From NCBI GenBank assembly GCA_903813345.2, contig CAIIXF020000007.1, positions 34,690,538 through 34,754,537 of the forward strand: DNA of 64,000 nucleotides, in the 5' to 3' direction. Positions within the stretch are counted from its first letter, which is position 1, and each line of letters begins with the position of its first letter. A program made the position numbers and the translations under genes. This document shows, piece by piece, positions 1 through 15,200 of the stretch. This DNA is from Owenia fusiformis (taxonomy: Eukaryota; Annelida; Polychaeta; Sabellida; Oweniidae). Below the pieces are notes generated by a model, which was given only the letters and a program-made list of their open reading frames with translations, did no database searches and had not been told where the DNA came from.

Positions 1-277
1 ACTACGTACTGATCTCCAAACAACTAATGAAGATGAGCAAGGTCTGAGTGATGAACAATGGATGAGAACTGCTACTATAATGACCATGTCAACTCGGGTG
101 GCAAAAGAGGCCACAATCTTAGGCCTGAGCCCTGAGGGTGTATTTTACTCTTTCGCACGCATCAATCCAAAAGATGGTATCACTCAAGAAAGCCTGAAGA
201 ATGTGGACTTTACCCAGAAAGCTCTACCACAGCTTGATCCTCAATACATCAAGATGAAGTCAGCAATGGAGAGTGAG
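1..277 (+). CDS. First visible exon (partial) of the large gene
   Basis: The frame is open from base 2, so the exon or gene begins upstream of the window. It encodes an acidic start (EDEQGLSDEQW) and a compact helical stretch ending AMESE, with a donor at GAG|GTTGGC in phase 0. That donor is not strong. Reading through into the intron would add a Cys-containing tail and a stop at 361. The phase fits the next exon at 1477, which begins LETELTGLTGLTG. Confidence 0.65.
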
Positions 278-3200
278 GTTGGCCTTGTGTGTGTCTGCGG
301 TTTAATTTATCTAACAGCACCCCCCATGTTCCTGCACTGTTCGACTATGAAGATTGTTTGACATTATCTTAATTTATTAAGTTTGCAGTATCTATAATCC
401 CAAATAGATTGATTTTGCTGTATGAGTAATCTAAAATATAGTTTGATTTTGCATGTTCATAATCCCCATTTGATTAATTTCACGGCATTTGATAATCCAA
501 AATAGTTTGATTTTGCATTATTGCTATCCCAAATAGATTGACTGTATGAGTACTCCAAAATAGTTTGATTTTGCAGTATACTAATCCCAAAATAGTTTGA
601 TTTTACATTATTATTATCCCAAATAGATTGACTGTATGAGTACTCCAAAATAGTTTGATTTTGCAGTATACTAATCCCAAAATAGTTTGATTTTACATTA
701 TTATTATCCCAAATAGATTGACTGTATGAGTACTCCAAAATAGTTTGATTTTGCAGTATACTAATCCCAAAATAGTTTGATTTTACATTATTATTATCCC
801 AAATAGATTGATTTTGCTGTATGAGTACTCCAAAATAGTTTGATTTTACATTATTATCCCAAATAGATTGACTTTGCTGTATGAGTACTCCAAAATAGTT
901 TGATTTTGCAGTATTCTTATCCCTAAATAGATAAATAGACTTAAAGTTACTATATGTTTAATCCCAATTGATTTACCATGATTAATTGTTTCAAGTGTGA
1001 CACTCAAAATGAATAAGTTAACTTTGAAGTGCTTGTATATTTTACCCAAAAATGACTGACTTTGTAATATTAGTGCATGTACTGTACTATATATTTGTCA
1101 TTTCACATATTTGTTGTCTGACCATTTGTTTGATTTGTGTGTTTGTTTTTCTGCATGCAGAATTGGATTTTAGTGTACATTTTTATTGATTTGTGTTAAC
1201 GTTGTTTGTTATGTGCTATATGGGGCCTAAATGTTAGGTTCCATTGTTTTGCTATATTTTTAATAACTGGCTGCATGTGTAAAGTTGTTCCCATAGAGTT
1301 TGACATTATGTGAAATAAAGACATTGTATTTACAGAAATTATATAAATATTAAAATGACATGATTTTAAATGTATTTTTAATCACTATAAATAACCATAT
1401 AATTAATTATAGGTTACACATTTGCTGACATTAATATTATATTATATACTAATCTTTTATAAAATTTTATATTTAGCTTGAAACAGAATTGACTGGTTTA
1501 ACTGGTCTTACTGGTGTATCTGGCCCTGGCATGGTTGCTGGAAACTTTGACGCAGTCTCTATTTCAAGTCGCAGTATTCCCATGTCAGCTGGAACAACCC
1601 GAAGCATTACTCGTCCTCAGGTGGAAATACACACGTGTGACCACTGCTTTTATTGCACCTGCTTGCCATATTTTAGTTTATGCATGCAAATATTGTCATT
1701 GGTGGTCAAGGTATCAGCTAAAATGACAAGGAGGGTTTACTCCCAGAATTCTCTCTCTTTCTTTTGACTGGCATGGAACACTTGGTAACAAAATTACTTG
1801 TACCCTAATGTTTATCACCTGACCCAGTATTTAGTTGAGAGATGGACATTTTAAATAATTACCAAATTGGTCTTTGCCAGTCAAAAGAAGATTGTGAGGG
1901 AATCCTGGGACTGCCAATGCTCCTTGCTAAAATGACACATGTTATCAAATATTCTCTTTTTCATGAATTCATAAGAATGGAAAAAGGTAATATCTCTGAC
2001 CATCTTGACAAATTATTTTGTTTTCCACACGTAATAACATTGTTATAGGCTGTTAATACCTATTGCCTTGCAGTGCTACATATATACATGAACCATCTAA
2101 CTCCACATAGGAAGCATATTTCAAGCACATATTTATTCATGTAGTACACATGTATTTTATTTTCTAACCCCCACCATAAAATGAGGCTGCTTTCTGAATG
2201 TAAAATTGGTGATAAACATCCTCATGTTTTAAGACTTTAAAACAAACCCCTGTTAATCATATGCACAGGAAAGCACCAACATTTCATTCAGAAACATAGC
2301 CCTGAAGATTATTTGACAGAACATAAAGAAAATGGAAGGGACAAAGATGAGTTGGGAAAGTAAGCTAAAAAAAAGTTGTCACAGTTTTACAGTATTTTCA
2401 TCAATCAAGGTCATGCTTATTTTCTAAAAAGTCCAAAAGTTCAGAATTTATTTCAAAACAATTTTCAATTTTTAAAATTTTGAAAAACTTTTTTACTTCT
2501 TTAGTTTTAGTTAAATTTAGACATTTGTACATCCGAAATTATCGATGTTTGATCAAATATCTCTGCGAATTCTTTTTTCAGAAATAAAATCAATTGTAAA
2601 GCAAACATTTGCATGATTTCTTCCAATATTTTACACTTTTCCTCTTCCCTTTCCTTTAAATGACTAACAATTCACCAAGTTGCTGTAGGTTGGATGTGAT
2701 AATGATAATGTAAAAATGTTGTTTTCACCAGGAAGTTGCTTTAAATATTTATATATAACCAAATGTTGTTTTTCAGTTACCCAATTAAATAGATGTTTAT
2801 TTGCAAGTTCCATTAGCCGTTATTTACCCCAAAATATAGTCCTTTGGTATTGGTATTGGTATTATTACACAATACCAAAGCACAGCAGTATTTATACAAG
2901 AAATTATTAATAATATTAAAAAATTATCAATAAAACAAAAATATTGCAATTTGTCAAAATATAAAAACCAATTTGAATATATATTTAGATATCGGGTACA
3001 AATGAAGATGAGATCCGTGCCTCCTCCGTGTTGAGTCGTGTCTCTCTAAGAGACCAATTCAAGAATCACCTTGATGCCCAGCGGAGTATGACAGCAGAAA
3101 GACGTAGCAATACTCCTGCCATAGATGTTGAGTCATATAAATCTACAGTTCTAAATGAAGAGCTTGATGAAAATGCTGATATACCATTTACTGAAGGTAG

Positions 3201-6200
3201 GCTCTGTTGGTTTTGATATTGTTTCTTCAACAATATCATAAATTTCTTTTTTGGGTGTTTTCTGAAGTTTTACCAAAATGTGTCAGAGGTTTAAATATTA
3301 GTTTCCTTTAATTGATAAGAATTTGAATTAATGAATACATTGTGTTGCTGGATTTAAAAAATAGTTTTTTTCAAGAACATATATGCGCTATGGTATATGT
3401 TCATTTGAAATTTCTGCTTTCAAAGCATGAATGAACATTAAGTAAATGAAAACTTAAATGACATTGACTTAACTCGTGATTCTGTAAATGAACGTGCATT
3501 TCAAATTTGACTGTTGTAGAAGAAGGTACAGCAACCATGTCATTCCACAAAGGAACGTCCCCACCCCCTGGGTCCACGATGATGTCATCCTCCCAGCATG
3601 CCCCAAGTTTACATTCCAAGGCTTCAAGCAGGTAGGAATTCACATACATGTACATTTTATGTTCATTTTTGAAATAGCTTCAATGGTCACTTCTATTAAT
3701 AAAATCTTCTCCATGCAATGTTATTTTCATATGGGGTTGAACCATAGATTGCCAGATCCATTCTATATTGAAATTAATTTAGAGATGTATTTACTAATGT
3801 CATGTGGACCAGCTGTAACTACATGGAAAGGGGTTTAATTCTTTGTGAAATTCCTTTCTCAATCTTGCCCAGTTCCTGAAAGAATACATTTATTTGTTTA
3901 TTTTTATGAAACCTGCAGTTGTGCAAGTATTGAAAGCAGGTATATTAAGCAATTCAAGAGAATTGGTCAGTTATTTTGCATGCTCTAATCCTCTCCTTTT
4001 TCAAAGAGTTGTGTTCAAGATGGAAGTTTGCATGTAGATGGTTTCTCCCATGCATATGGATGGCCCCTGTGCATGAATATTAGCTCCTGTGCATGTAGGT
4101 GAGCTCCTATGCATGTAGGTGAGCTCCCATGCATGTAGGTGAGCTCCCAGGCATGTAGGTGAGCTCCCATGCATACATATGAGCTCCCATGCATGTAGGT
4201 GAGCTCCCATGCATAAATATGAGCTCCCATGCACGTAGGTGAGCTCCCATGCATAAATATGAGCTCCCATGCATGTAGAAGAGCTCTCAATAGATGAAAT
4301 TAGATTAAAATGCATCTTGGATTCAACTTCCCCTATTGTTTTGATATTTATTTTATTTTTAAAATGAACCAGAGATTCTCATAATTTTGCACTTAATATG
4401 GCTTATAGATGAAGGTAGATTAGATAAACACTTTTTACTTTTAAATAGAAACTTTTAGACAAGTTCTTTTAGTTCACAACTAGTATCATTGATAATGCAT
4501 CGTTATGAGAATACCTGGCCATAGTTTTCTGTTGCATGTGATATTAGAATAAGGTACCCTAGGTTGAATAATACCAAATAAAAACTGAACCCTTAAATTA
4601 AGGAAATATTTCAGACGCCCTTTCTGTAATTGTGATCACATTAGAAAGCTCTAATATCTACAGTTCATGTAATCCTATTCATTGTTATGATGTTGTGTGT
4701 TGTTATACAGTGCGGGCACTCTACAGAAAGTACTGACTGAGCAGTACTTTTGGCCTGATAATCAGACCAACTCAATAGAAGAAGATTCAACATCAGATCT
4801 CAGCTTTCCTAATCAGCCTGTTATAGAAATCATTTCTGCTACTCCACCTGATCCGCCCTCTCCTACTTCTACCCAAAAAGTCCCCTCTGCAAAGGTCCCC
4901 CTTGCAAAGGTCCCCCCTACAAAAGACCATCCCCCTCCACTCCCTAGAAGGGCCTCGTTTGGACCGACACTGATTTACACCCATAAAGAGACTCAGACGG
5001 TTGTTATGCCAACAATGTCATCACACACAGAGTAGGAATCTTGTGTATTTGTCAGGAACCTAACATGCAAATAACCAATATTTAAGATTTTTAGCTCACA
5101 ACAAATTGCAACAAGCAGATTCAAAATGCCGAAGGCTGTCATGTATTTTTATTACCAAAATTGAGGAACATGACATCCATGGTATCTTTGAATCAGTGAA
5201 TGATAAAACCAGGCAGCCGTTTCACAAATACGAATACAACATGGAACATACTATTGAATCATAAATGCTTACCTGATAAGCATATGCATATTCCTATTCA
5301 TGCACATGTTCTGGAATATATATTTGTGGAATGGCCCCATTTTCATATAGATTCACATAGTAAACTGCATGTTTGAATATTAACAGAACTTGTATCTCAG
5401 TTTCAGTTAGTATAGAATTCCTGAATAATTGACACTGCCGAGTGTATTATCATGTAGAATAGAATGCATACTAACGATCTTACAAGTTGCACACTATTAT
5501 TAAGGCAAGCCATATGGAATGCCTTTTGGAGTGTTTGCATATTATCAGTATATTTGCAAGCCTTCATGTACATGTATGTAGGCCATATACATGTAAATAG
5601 TCTATGTTAATTTTTCTTGGCTTTCCTTAATCAGTTTTTCCAGATATTTGTCAAATTGGACTTCCTTCTGAAAGAGATGATGTTTAGGCTGTACTAAACT
5701 CAATGTCATTTGTTAAGTCATCCAAATGTGGTACTTTATGTATAAAGTGATTGTATTTTAGCGTAATTGAATTACAACAGCCTTATCAAACCCCTGCTAC
5801 AAGTATAATTGAGGTTGAAGCTTCATCCCCAGTTATGGTTGAGGAAATTGTTGAAGAGGAAGTATATTCAGAGAAAACAGAGGAAATCCCAGAGGACAAC
5901 AATACAATAAAACTTCCTTCGACTATTGTACAGTCAGATTCTGGAGGGAGTGAGACCAGAGATGCTGTGCCATCACCAGCTCTTACACCCATGTCTCCAC
6001 CTCCCCCTGTACAAAGGAAGCAATCCTTTATTAGACGGGTCTCTGTGATTAAGCAGACTAGAAATGTGAACACCTGGACAGGACATGATTGGGAATCATG
6101 GTACAAAACCAGCGTGAACATTTATAGCAACATACGCTTTTTTATACCAGCAAGCACTACTTATACCAGCGTGTGCTTTTTATTATACTATGGAGCACTA

Positions 6201-9200
6201 ATTACATGTATGGCAACATTTATGAATGTCTTGTTTGATTATGATTCACTACACTGTATATGTATGTATATGTCTGAATTTCGAAAGACTTGTTTTAGGC
6301 CAATTTGTGAACTTGACTTGTCTCATCATTTTGCCCAATTTTGAAATTGTATTCTTGATTTCTTTTAAAGTCTTGTCGAGACAAACAATAACAATGATTT
6401 AATCATTCAAATTGTTTTTTTCAGTTTATTGAAGTTTCTACACAGAGTGTACACCAATTTTTATTGTACCTAAAAAGACACAATATTATCATTGGGTTGG
6501 TCATGGGGTTTTAAGAGAAACCCATTGGTTGGTCTATGCAATTCCAGAAAAAATACTTTACAAGTTTATTCGAAATTGAGGGATGTTTCTTGATATTATA
6601 ATTCCATTAGATATTGAGCATGTTGGGAAAATCTAGACTTCTAATGTTGAATTTTTGGGTACAAAATTGTTCACTGTGTGTCTTGTTTGTACTGCATCAT
6701 GCATTGCACGCTTGATTGTGTGATACTGCACCTGAATGAACAAAATGTTTAACAGAAAATGCAAGTGATTTATTTGTTTGCAGCACATACAGTAAATGAT
6801 ATTGTACTTATATTTATTGTACATGTATGTACTATGTATAACCCATCTACATGCATCAATATCTTAACATGTTCACATTTTTCTCGAAGGCACTAGGATT
6901 TTCACTTGTTGAACTGACAATTTCAACCATTCTAGCATTTGCTTCATTTTAATATCTGATTACCATGACTGCCAGTTCCACAATTAAGTCTTAAATAAAG
7001 TATTCTTTTATTATATTCTTAGTCGTATATATTTAGTTCATAGTGCTATATAGTCCTATAGTAATAGTTTATAAGATTACATACTTGTATTCGAAAATAC
7101 AATATATGTGCTCAAATTAAAACATTGAGCTAAAATACTTTGCTGGCTTTTCAGGAAGTCTTTGTCTATAGCAGAGCACCCTGTAGTGAATGAGTACATC
7201 AAGACATATGATGTGGTGATCAACTTTAAAGACACTCTCAGCAAACTGTTTCTAGATAAAGGTGAGTTGTGATAACTTTCTTGGTAAATAAAATGGTGGG
7301 CAAATCAAACACACATAAAATATGAAGCACAGTTTTTGAATGTCCTGTGTGTGCAGGCATAATTAAATAAATATATGAAAACAATTGATAATGAAGTGAA
7401 AAAGTAAGTCCGTATAGAGTAATTGGATAAGATTGCAATTTTATTGTTTTACTGTTGAAAACGTATTTTCCAAAATTGAATGATTCGTTATCTCTTGCTG
7501 ATAATATTGCAGACATGATGTCTTTAGCTGAGATTCTGGCTGATCTTGATCCTGTCATGTTCAACCGAGAGATCAAAGTCCAACCACAGATTGAGATGAT
7601 GACATCTAGCGTGTTAAAAGGTGAAAAATAACATTTTAACAATTTCTATTTCTTTGCTTTTAGTGGCTTTTAATATTACCACATAATAGAATCTCAAGAC
7701 ATACATTAATACGCAGCATTAGTCTAGTAAAATAAAACAATGATATCATTTCACTGAAAACCTGATGCATGTACAACTACATGTAGTTGATTCCAAATTC
7801 ATATCCATTGAGTTGATTAGTACTGGACCATGTGACTCTTTTATTGATATGCATTGTACTTATGTGTGTGATCGACTGCATGTATGTCACACTTCATTGA
7901 TTAACTATCTAAATGTTCTCTGCTTTTCAGTATTGGAGGAGATCACAAGTCTGATATCAAGCATACTCTTCAATGATAGGGTAGGTTTATATTCTCATCC
8001 ACATTATAACTTGACATGACATGGTCAACTTGACATGGTATTAATTCCCCTGGAGCTTAAGTTGTTCAAAAGAAGAATATAGAGAAATACAGTTAAGCCA
8101 TCACCTTCAAATTCTTGTCAAATCTTAGCATGCAGAATTCAGATAAAAAATTCTACAATATTTGATTATAGAAGGATATGGGTGGGGGCAATTTTTTGAA
8201 CACGCCTGAGCATAAGCATGTCGTTAATGGCACCGAGTGTGGTTTCTTCATGTTGCATGATTGAACTTTTCGCCCATGTCCCATGCATGACTAACCTCTG
8301 TTACATCGTTGCACCTATGTAAGAGTTATACATGTATAAATGCATGAAACTTAAAATAAATTCAAACTAGGAAGTACTGATACTTCAATGTGTTTGTCTA
8401 TCTGTTATTTGTCTGTCATTGCTGCATCCTATAGGAATATCGCACAGCAAGTCGCATGAGCATGGTGAGCAACAGTGTTTTCCTGATACTTTTTTATTTT
8501 GATATTTATACTTTTTAATTGTCATTTACATTTATTTAATTGTCATTCTATAACTTTTAGATTTAAGGTTTCAAATTTAAGCATGATATTTATAAAGACA
8601 TGAGAGGTCTTTGACTTTATGAATATACATGTATTGCCTTAATTTGAAATGTTTGTTTTGTCTGTTGTCCTGCAGAGTCTGTTAAAGTCTTGTGATTTTT
8701 GAATTTTTTTTTACATTTCTATGTTCTACATTGATTCATTGAAAATGAGACAGTATTGATTAAACAAGCTTTACTCTGGTAGAAGTATAAGAAATTAGAT
8801 TAAATAATAAGTGTTTTCATTTGCCATAAGTCCATGATTTCAAATTCGCTGTTTACGCTATCAGGGAACCATGGATGAGAGAAGTGTTACCACATATTTA
8901 TCTCCATCTCCCAGCCCAACCATTGATAAATCTGGCTCTATGGCTAAGATCCATCACTTGCAAGTCCCCTGGACACCTCATATATCTGTCCACACCCCTG
9001 ACACCCCTCCTAGCCCCTCTGGCATTGTTACTATATCAACTCAAACTGAATACAGGGTAAGTTGCGTCTATGTGCAAATTAATATTCTTAGAAATATCAA
9101 AGTGGTAAAGCCTTTTTAAAGAAATAGAAATACCACCAAACAAAAAAACAATCAACTGATTTGGCATTTTTCTAAATTCATAAGCCTCTCATAAGAGAGG

Positions 9201-12200
9201 AAAATTTCTGACCACATTGATATTTTCACAGGGTATCTCCGTTTACATACAGGGTGACCGGAAAAAAAGGAGACCATTGAAGTAATCAATTTCTCCTAAA
9301 CTAGACAAGTGCCATCAATGAAATTTTGCATACACTGGAACAGTTATATGGAAATTTGTTACTGAAGGTTTCAATACAAGCATTCAACTGGTTCAGGAGC
9401 TATGATCATTTACATAACATGCTCCAAATAGGCACAATTGAGACCAACGCAGAGTTGGATTCATATGGCAAACTACCCTTACATGTTCTGCCCTCTATGG
9501 CATTATTATGGCATTACATATAGCAGTGATTGCCTTCTTTAGGTCAACAATAGTCTGAGGATTGTTTTGGTATAGATTGTCTTTCAAATATCCATACAAA
9601 AAGAAATCAGCAGGATTCAAGTCTAGGCTGTAATGGCAATGAAGGGTTATCTGACATGTGGTTCATCATCCTGTTGCCAAAGTGCTGATTTACCCAATCT
9701 TAAGAGTCACTTTAGGTATTGGGCATAGTGCCATGTTACTAAAACCACTATATGGCACAATTAAATCCCATATGGAAACCAAGGGCTGCCCAAAACCTCC
9801 TTAGGATGATACTGTAACTGAGTGGGACCACTGAGTCAGAAGCCATAGGTCAGATAAGCTTCGTCTCCATACACCTCAAATTTGAATCCACCTGATTTCT
9901 TTTTGTGGGGCAATTTGAAAGACAATGTGTACCAAAACAATCCTGAGACAATTGCTGACCTAAAGGTGGCAATAAATGCTAAATGTAATGCCATAACAAG
10001 GTCGGAATATGTAAGGGTATTTGCCAAATGTATCCAGCTCTGCGTTGGTCTCAATTGCGCCTATTTGGAGCATGTTATGTAAATGATCATAGCTCCTGAA
10101 CCTGAAGTTGACTGCCTGTATTGACACTTTCAGGAACAAATTTCCATAGAACTGTCCTGATGTATGCAAAATTTCATTGATGTCACTAGTCTATTTTAGG
10201 AGATATTGCCTATTTCAATGGTCTCCTTTTTTTCCGGTCACCCTGTACATGTAGTTCCATCTAGGAATCACTCAAGATGTCTCTCTCACTGAACATTGTT
10301 TGTATTTGGCAGCCTCACATGTAACAACTCTTAGTTGATGTATTGTCTATATTTTAATGTAAGCCATACATATGATATAATGGTATGTGAAAGGACATAC
10401 AGTATTAATAAATGTATATGTAGGCGGATGTTGTTCCCGAAATCGTTAGAAGACATTATATAAAGACATACAGTCTAGCACACGTTACCCATATACACTT
10501 CAATTTTCTCCATTCATTTTTATTGGCAGGTTACTTTATTAGTGGTGTATTGAGTGACTTATGGACTCGATTATTGATGGAAAATCCTCTAAAAATGAAT
10601 ACTCGAGTTGGACTACCAAATTGAATTGAACAATTTTGATGATGTAGAATCGCAATTCCGTATTCCATTTGTGATTTTGCTTTAAATCATACACGTATAC
10701 TTCACTGGATTGTATATTTCAATGCATTATACTTCCTTTTACATATCTGTGTACTTTGATTCATGGAATTGATCTGAATAAAAAAAATGTGTCCAAGTAC
10801 GAGTATATCACAAAACAGTTACACCCCCTTCATAAGTGTAGCAATCAGAAGTCACCATTGGATAGTGAAAAGTTAAAGTTTGTTTATTCTTGAATCTTAA
10901 CATTGTTTCTCAAACACAGTTTGTCAGATGATAAACTTGATGAAGTTGTTAAAATTGGCAAACATGAATATGTGTTTGATCCAAGAAGCGGTTCTGACTG
11001 CTATACCCGAAAGGGAGTGTGTTCTATAGTGAATATATTTGATGAATGTAATACTGATGTATTGAGTAATTGTTGTTGTTGTTGCCCTTTGTTGTTATGT
11101 TCTCTTATGTGAATTCAAAATAGTCTTGCATGGAGCCCTTGTGAGTCCCTTTCTCCTCAATGATGTGCAAGACTTTTAAACAAGTCATGGTTGGGGGGGG
11201 GACAGGGCTTGATGGAAGACAAGATTTAAGATAAAAATAATATCAAAAATGTATTTAAGGTATACAGATTGTTTTGATGTACAAATATATAACATCTCAA
11301 CTATTGCATTTGTCATTTTTTATTTTACTCTCGAATATGAGTGATTTTCTTATTTGCCAATCATTTTCACCAGAGGTGAGATGTAAGAATGTAGACAGTG
11401 GCTCTGTATCTGTTTTAAATTATGACAGTTTTTTCAACTCTCTGCTATTTTAACTTTCTTTAAAATGATGTTAGAATGAAATGTGAATTTACCTTTTCTC
11501 CAAAACAAATGTTTCAATGAATTCCTCTCTTCAGTCTTCATAACAATAGCTCTGATTCCTTCAAATCCAAAAATAGAAGTGGCAATCACTTTTTAAACAA
11601 AGACAATTCCAACACTCACCATCTTCAAATAAATCATCGATCTCTTCAATTTGACTTCTAGGACTACAATGTGTCATCTCTACTGAATGTATCACGTGAC
11701 CCCACACGTACATTAGATGCAGGGAGTACACACGGAAGCCTGAAGAGCGGGAAAAGTGTTGCAACAACAGATGATGTCAGGGAACTCAGAGATGCATATT
11801 TTGAAATGTGAGTAGAGTGTATGATGTATATGTATATAAGGAGGAATGTACAGTTCTTGTCTGAAATCGTATAATATTTCTTAATAGACCCGAAGACACA
11901 GGTACATGTACATGTAGCTCTATTATGGATTAAAATGGAAATTATGAATTCTGGTCTCAGTCTGGTTATCCAATAAGAATGCTGCCTTATGATTTTGAAT
12001 CTTATTAAAACAAATTGTTTGAATTTCAAGACCAGTCATTGCATTTCTTGCCATTTTCTTTTTTGAGTAAATGAACTTGGAATTTGCTAACTGACTTTGT
12101 TTTGTTTGTTGTTTTCAGTGAGAAAAGACTTGAAGAACAAAGAAGAAGATATGAAGAGCAGAATAGGTAAATATAGTATTAGAATATTACCCTGATGCCC

Positions 12201-15200
12201 AGAGAGTAGTAATTATTACCCTTTCAATAGGAAAGACAAGTTTTAAATATTACTTCAGAATTAGGATGTCAGATTTCTGCAGTAAAACCCTTGTATGGGT
12301 ACACTTCTAATTGAATATGAACATCAAACAGGATTTTAGTTCCATTTTTGAGTCATGGCTTTAGGACCTAAAAGTGAACACCTCTCAGGCCCGTAGCCAG
12401 GGGGGCCACTTTTTAAGTGATTTTGGCCATTTTTGAACCTAAATTGTCAAAAGTGAACCCCCCTGGAATTTTTCAAAAGTGAACCCCCCTTGGCAAATCC
12501 TGGCTATGGGTCTACCTCTGAATGTGAACACTTATGCTATCCCCAGCAGCGTTTATGAAAGATGGGCTTAACCATAAGTTTTTATAATTTCCAGTCACAA
12601 CACAGTCCTTATGATGGAAATGCAAGACACCATCAATCAACTTCAGCGTGAGATTTCAACCATCGACAAAGAACGCCAAGACCAAAAAGAGGCTACATCA
12701 TCACCAGAGCCATCTATTATGTTCACGCGTCTTGATGTAGAACGAAATACAAAGGTTATCAAACGAGCAGGAGATGAAGGGAGGTTGCCGAATGCTGTGA
12801 TACAAGATGCTGTTAAGAATATGGAAGACTACAGTAGTCTACCTGCACGGAGATTGGTACATCTCGTCCAGAAATATGTCCATCACTGCCAAATGAAGGA
12901 TATTGAAGGTATGTAAGATTCAAAAATATTCACTGCAATTCTACATTTACAATGTACTCTGTTGTGTAGCATCTATACACCCCTGTATGTGTTACATTAA
13001 GTTTTATGAAGAAGATTTGGACAAAAATCAACTTTCTTTATCGCACCTGAATAGCCTGACAACGGTAAAGCTAGATACCTTTGTCACAAATGGCGGACAT
13101 TCTGTTGTCATTGGATATGAACATAAAATGAAACATGAAATGAGCTAAATACATGCACAGAATTAGCAACGATAAAATCCCATGAAATGAGGACCAAGTG
13201 ATTAAAGAATTGAATCGACGGTTGTGTCCGCCATTTGTGACAACGGTATTTGACTTTACCGTTGTCATGCTATTCCAGTGTGTTTATGGCTCATCCGCGA
13301 GAGGAAAATATTTAAACATGTGAACTTGTTATAAAAACATGTGTTAATTTTACATTTGAAATGTGTTATATGTACATGTACATATCATGTAAGAAGTTGG
13401 CAGTGAGTAGAGTAGGATGCAAAAATAACCCAATTGACATCTATATTTTAAAGTAGAGCCAGTTCAGTTTTTCCATCGTGTGACATGGTCAGGAAGGAGA
13501 CATTCATGAACGAAAATCTCCATCCTCTGTCAAATAAAATTCATTAAAAGTTAAACGCATTATATATAACTGTTAAATTTCTAGTTGTTTTATATCATAT
13601 GAAGAATTATAGAGATTTAAGTTATGTTTTTGCTAAATGTTGACATTTGTATTTTCAGAAAATGTTCGTAAAAGTCGTAGTTTAAACGACAATGTATTCA
13701 TGATCTTGGATAAGATGGAATCTCTACAAAATAAGGTATGTACTAAACTTATATAATTAAACACATAAAGGTAAAAAAACACAGAAAGCCTGAGTGGCAA
13801 ATTATATATAGAAAATTATTTCAAGAAAAAATACTGGATCGAATCTTGGTGCTTTCATGTTGACATTGAATTATGATTTGAAAAAAATTCTAATTTAGTT
13901 TCATGTTGGGTATAAATGAAAAAACACTCAGGGCCGGGAATCGAACATTGCGTGGCAGGCGAGCATTCTACCACTGAACCACCAGTGCTTTCATGTTAAC
14001 ACTCAATTATGATTTGAAAAAATTATAGTTGAGAGCTTCCTGTTGGGTATAAATGCAAAAACATTGCACTGGCCGGGAATCGAACCCGGGCCGCCCATGT
14101 GGCAGGCGAGCATTCTACCACTGAACCACCAGTGCTTTCATGTTAACACTCAATTATGATTTGAAAAAATTGCAGTTGAGAGCTTCCTGTTGGGTATAAT
14201 TGCAAAAACATTGCACTGGCCGGGAATCGAACCCAGCCGCCCGCGTGGCAGGCGAGCATTCTACCACTGAACCACCAGTGCTTTCATGTTAACACTCAGT
14301 TATGCTTTGAAAAATTGTAGTTTAGAGCTTCCTGTTGGATGTAAATGCAAAAACATTGCACTGGCCGGGAATCGAACCCGGGCCGCCCGCGTGGCAGGCG
14401 AGCATTCTACCACTGAACCACCAGTGCTTTCATGTTAACACTCAGTTATGCTTTGAAAAAATTGTAGTTTAGAGCTTCCTGTTGGATGTAAATGCAAAAA
14501 CATTGCACTGGCCGGGAATCGAACCCGGGCCGCCCGCGTGGCAGGCTTCTACCACTGAACCACCAGTGCTTTCATGTTAACACTCAATTATGATTTGAAA
14601 AAATTGTAGTTGAGAGCTTCCTGTTGGGTATAAATGCAAAAACATTGCACTGGCCGGGAATCGAACCCACCAGTGCTTTCATGTTAACACTCAATTATGA
14701 TTTGAAAAAATTGCAGTTGAGAGCTTCCTGTTGGGTATAAATGCAAAAACATTGCACTGGCCGGGAATCGAACCCGGGCCGCCCGCGTGGCAGGCGAGCA
14801 TTCTACCACTAAACCACCAGTGCTTTCATGTTAACACTCAATTATGATTTGAAAAATTTGTAGTTGAGAGCTTCCTGTTGGGTATAAATGCAAAAAGATT
14901 GCACTGGCCGGGAATCGAACCTGGGCCGCCGCATTCTACCACTGAACCACCAGTGCTTTCATGTTAACACTCAATTATGATTTGAAAAAATTGCAGTTGA
15001 GAGCTTCCTGTTGGGTATAAATGCAAAAACATTGCACTGGCCGGGAATCGAGCCCAGGCCGCCCGCGTGGCAGGCGAGCATTCTACCACTGAACCACCAG
15101 TGCTTTCATGTTAAAACTCAATTATGATTTGGAAAATTGGAGTTGAAAGCTTCCTGTTGGGTATAAATGCAAAAACATTGCACTGGCCGGGAATCGAACC

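Noticed and set aside
457-1049. Minus-strand ORFs repeating EYSYSQSIWDNNN
   Set aside because: They are produced by the 90-bp minisatellite and have no start, splice or promoter context.
4001-4315. Two overlapping minus-strand ORFs of about 100 codons (CMGAHLHAWEL)
   Set aside because: They are reading frames of the 20-bp minisatellite; both frames being open shows it is repeat-driven.
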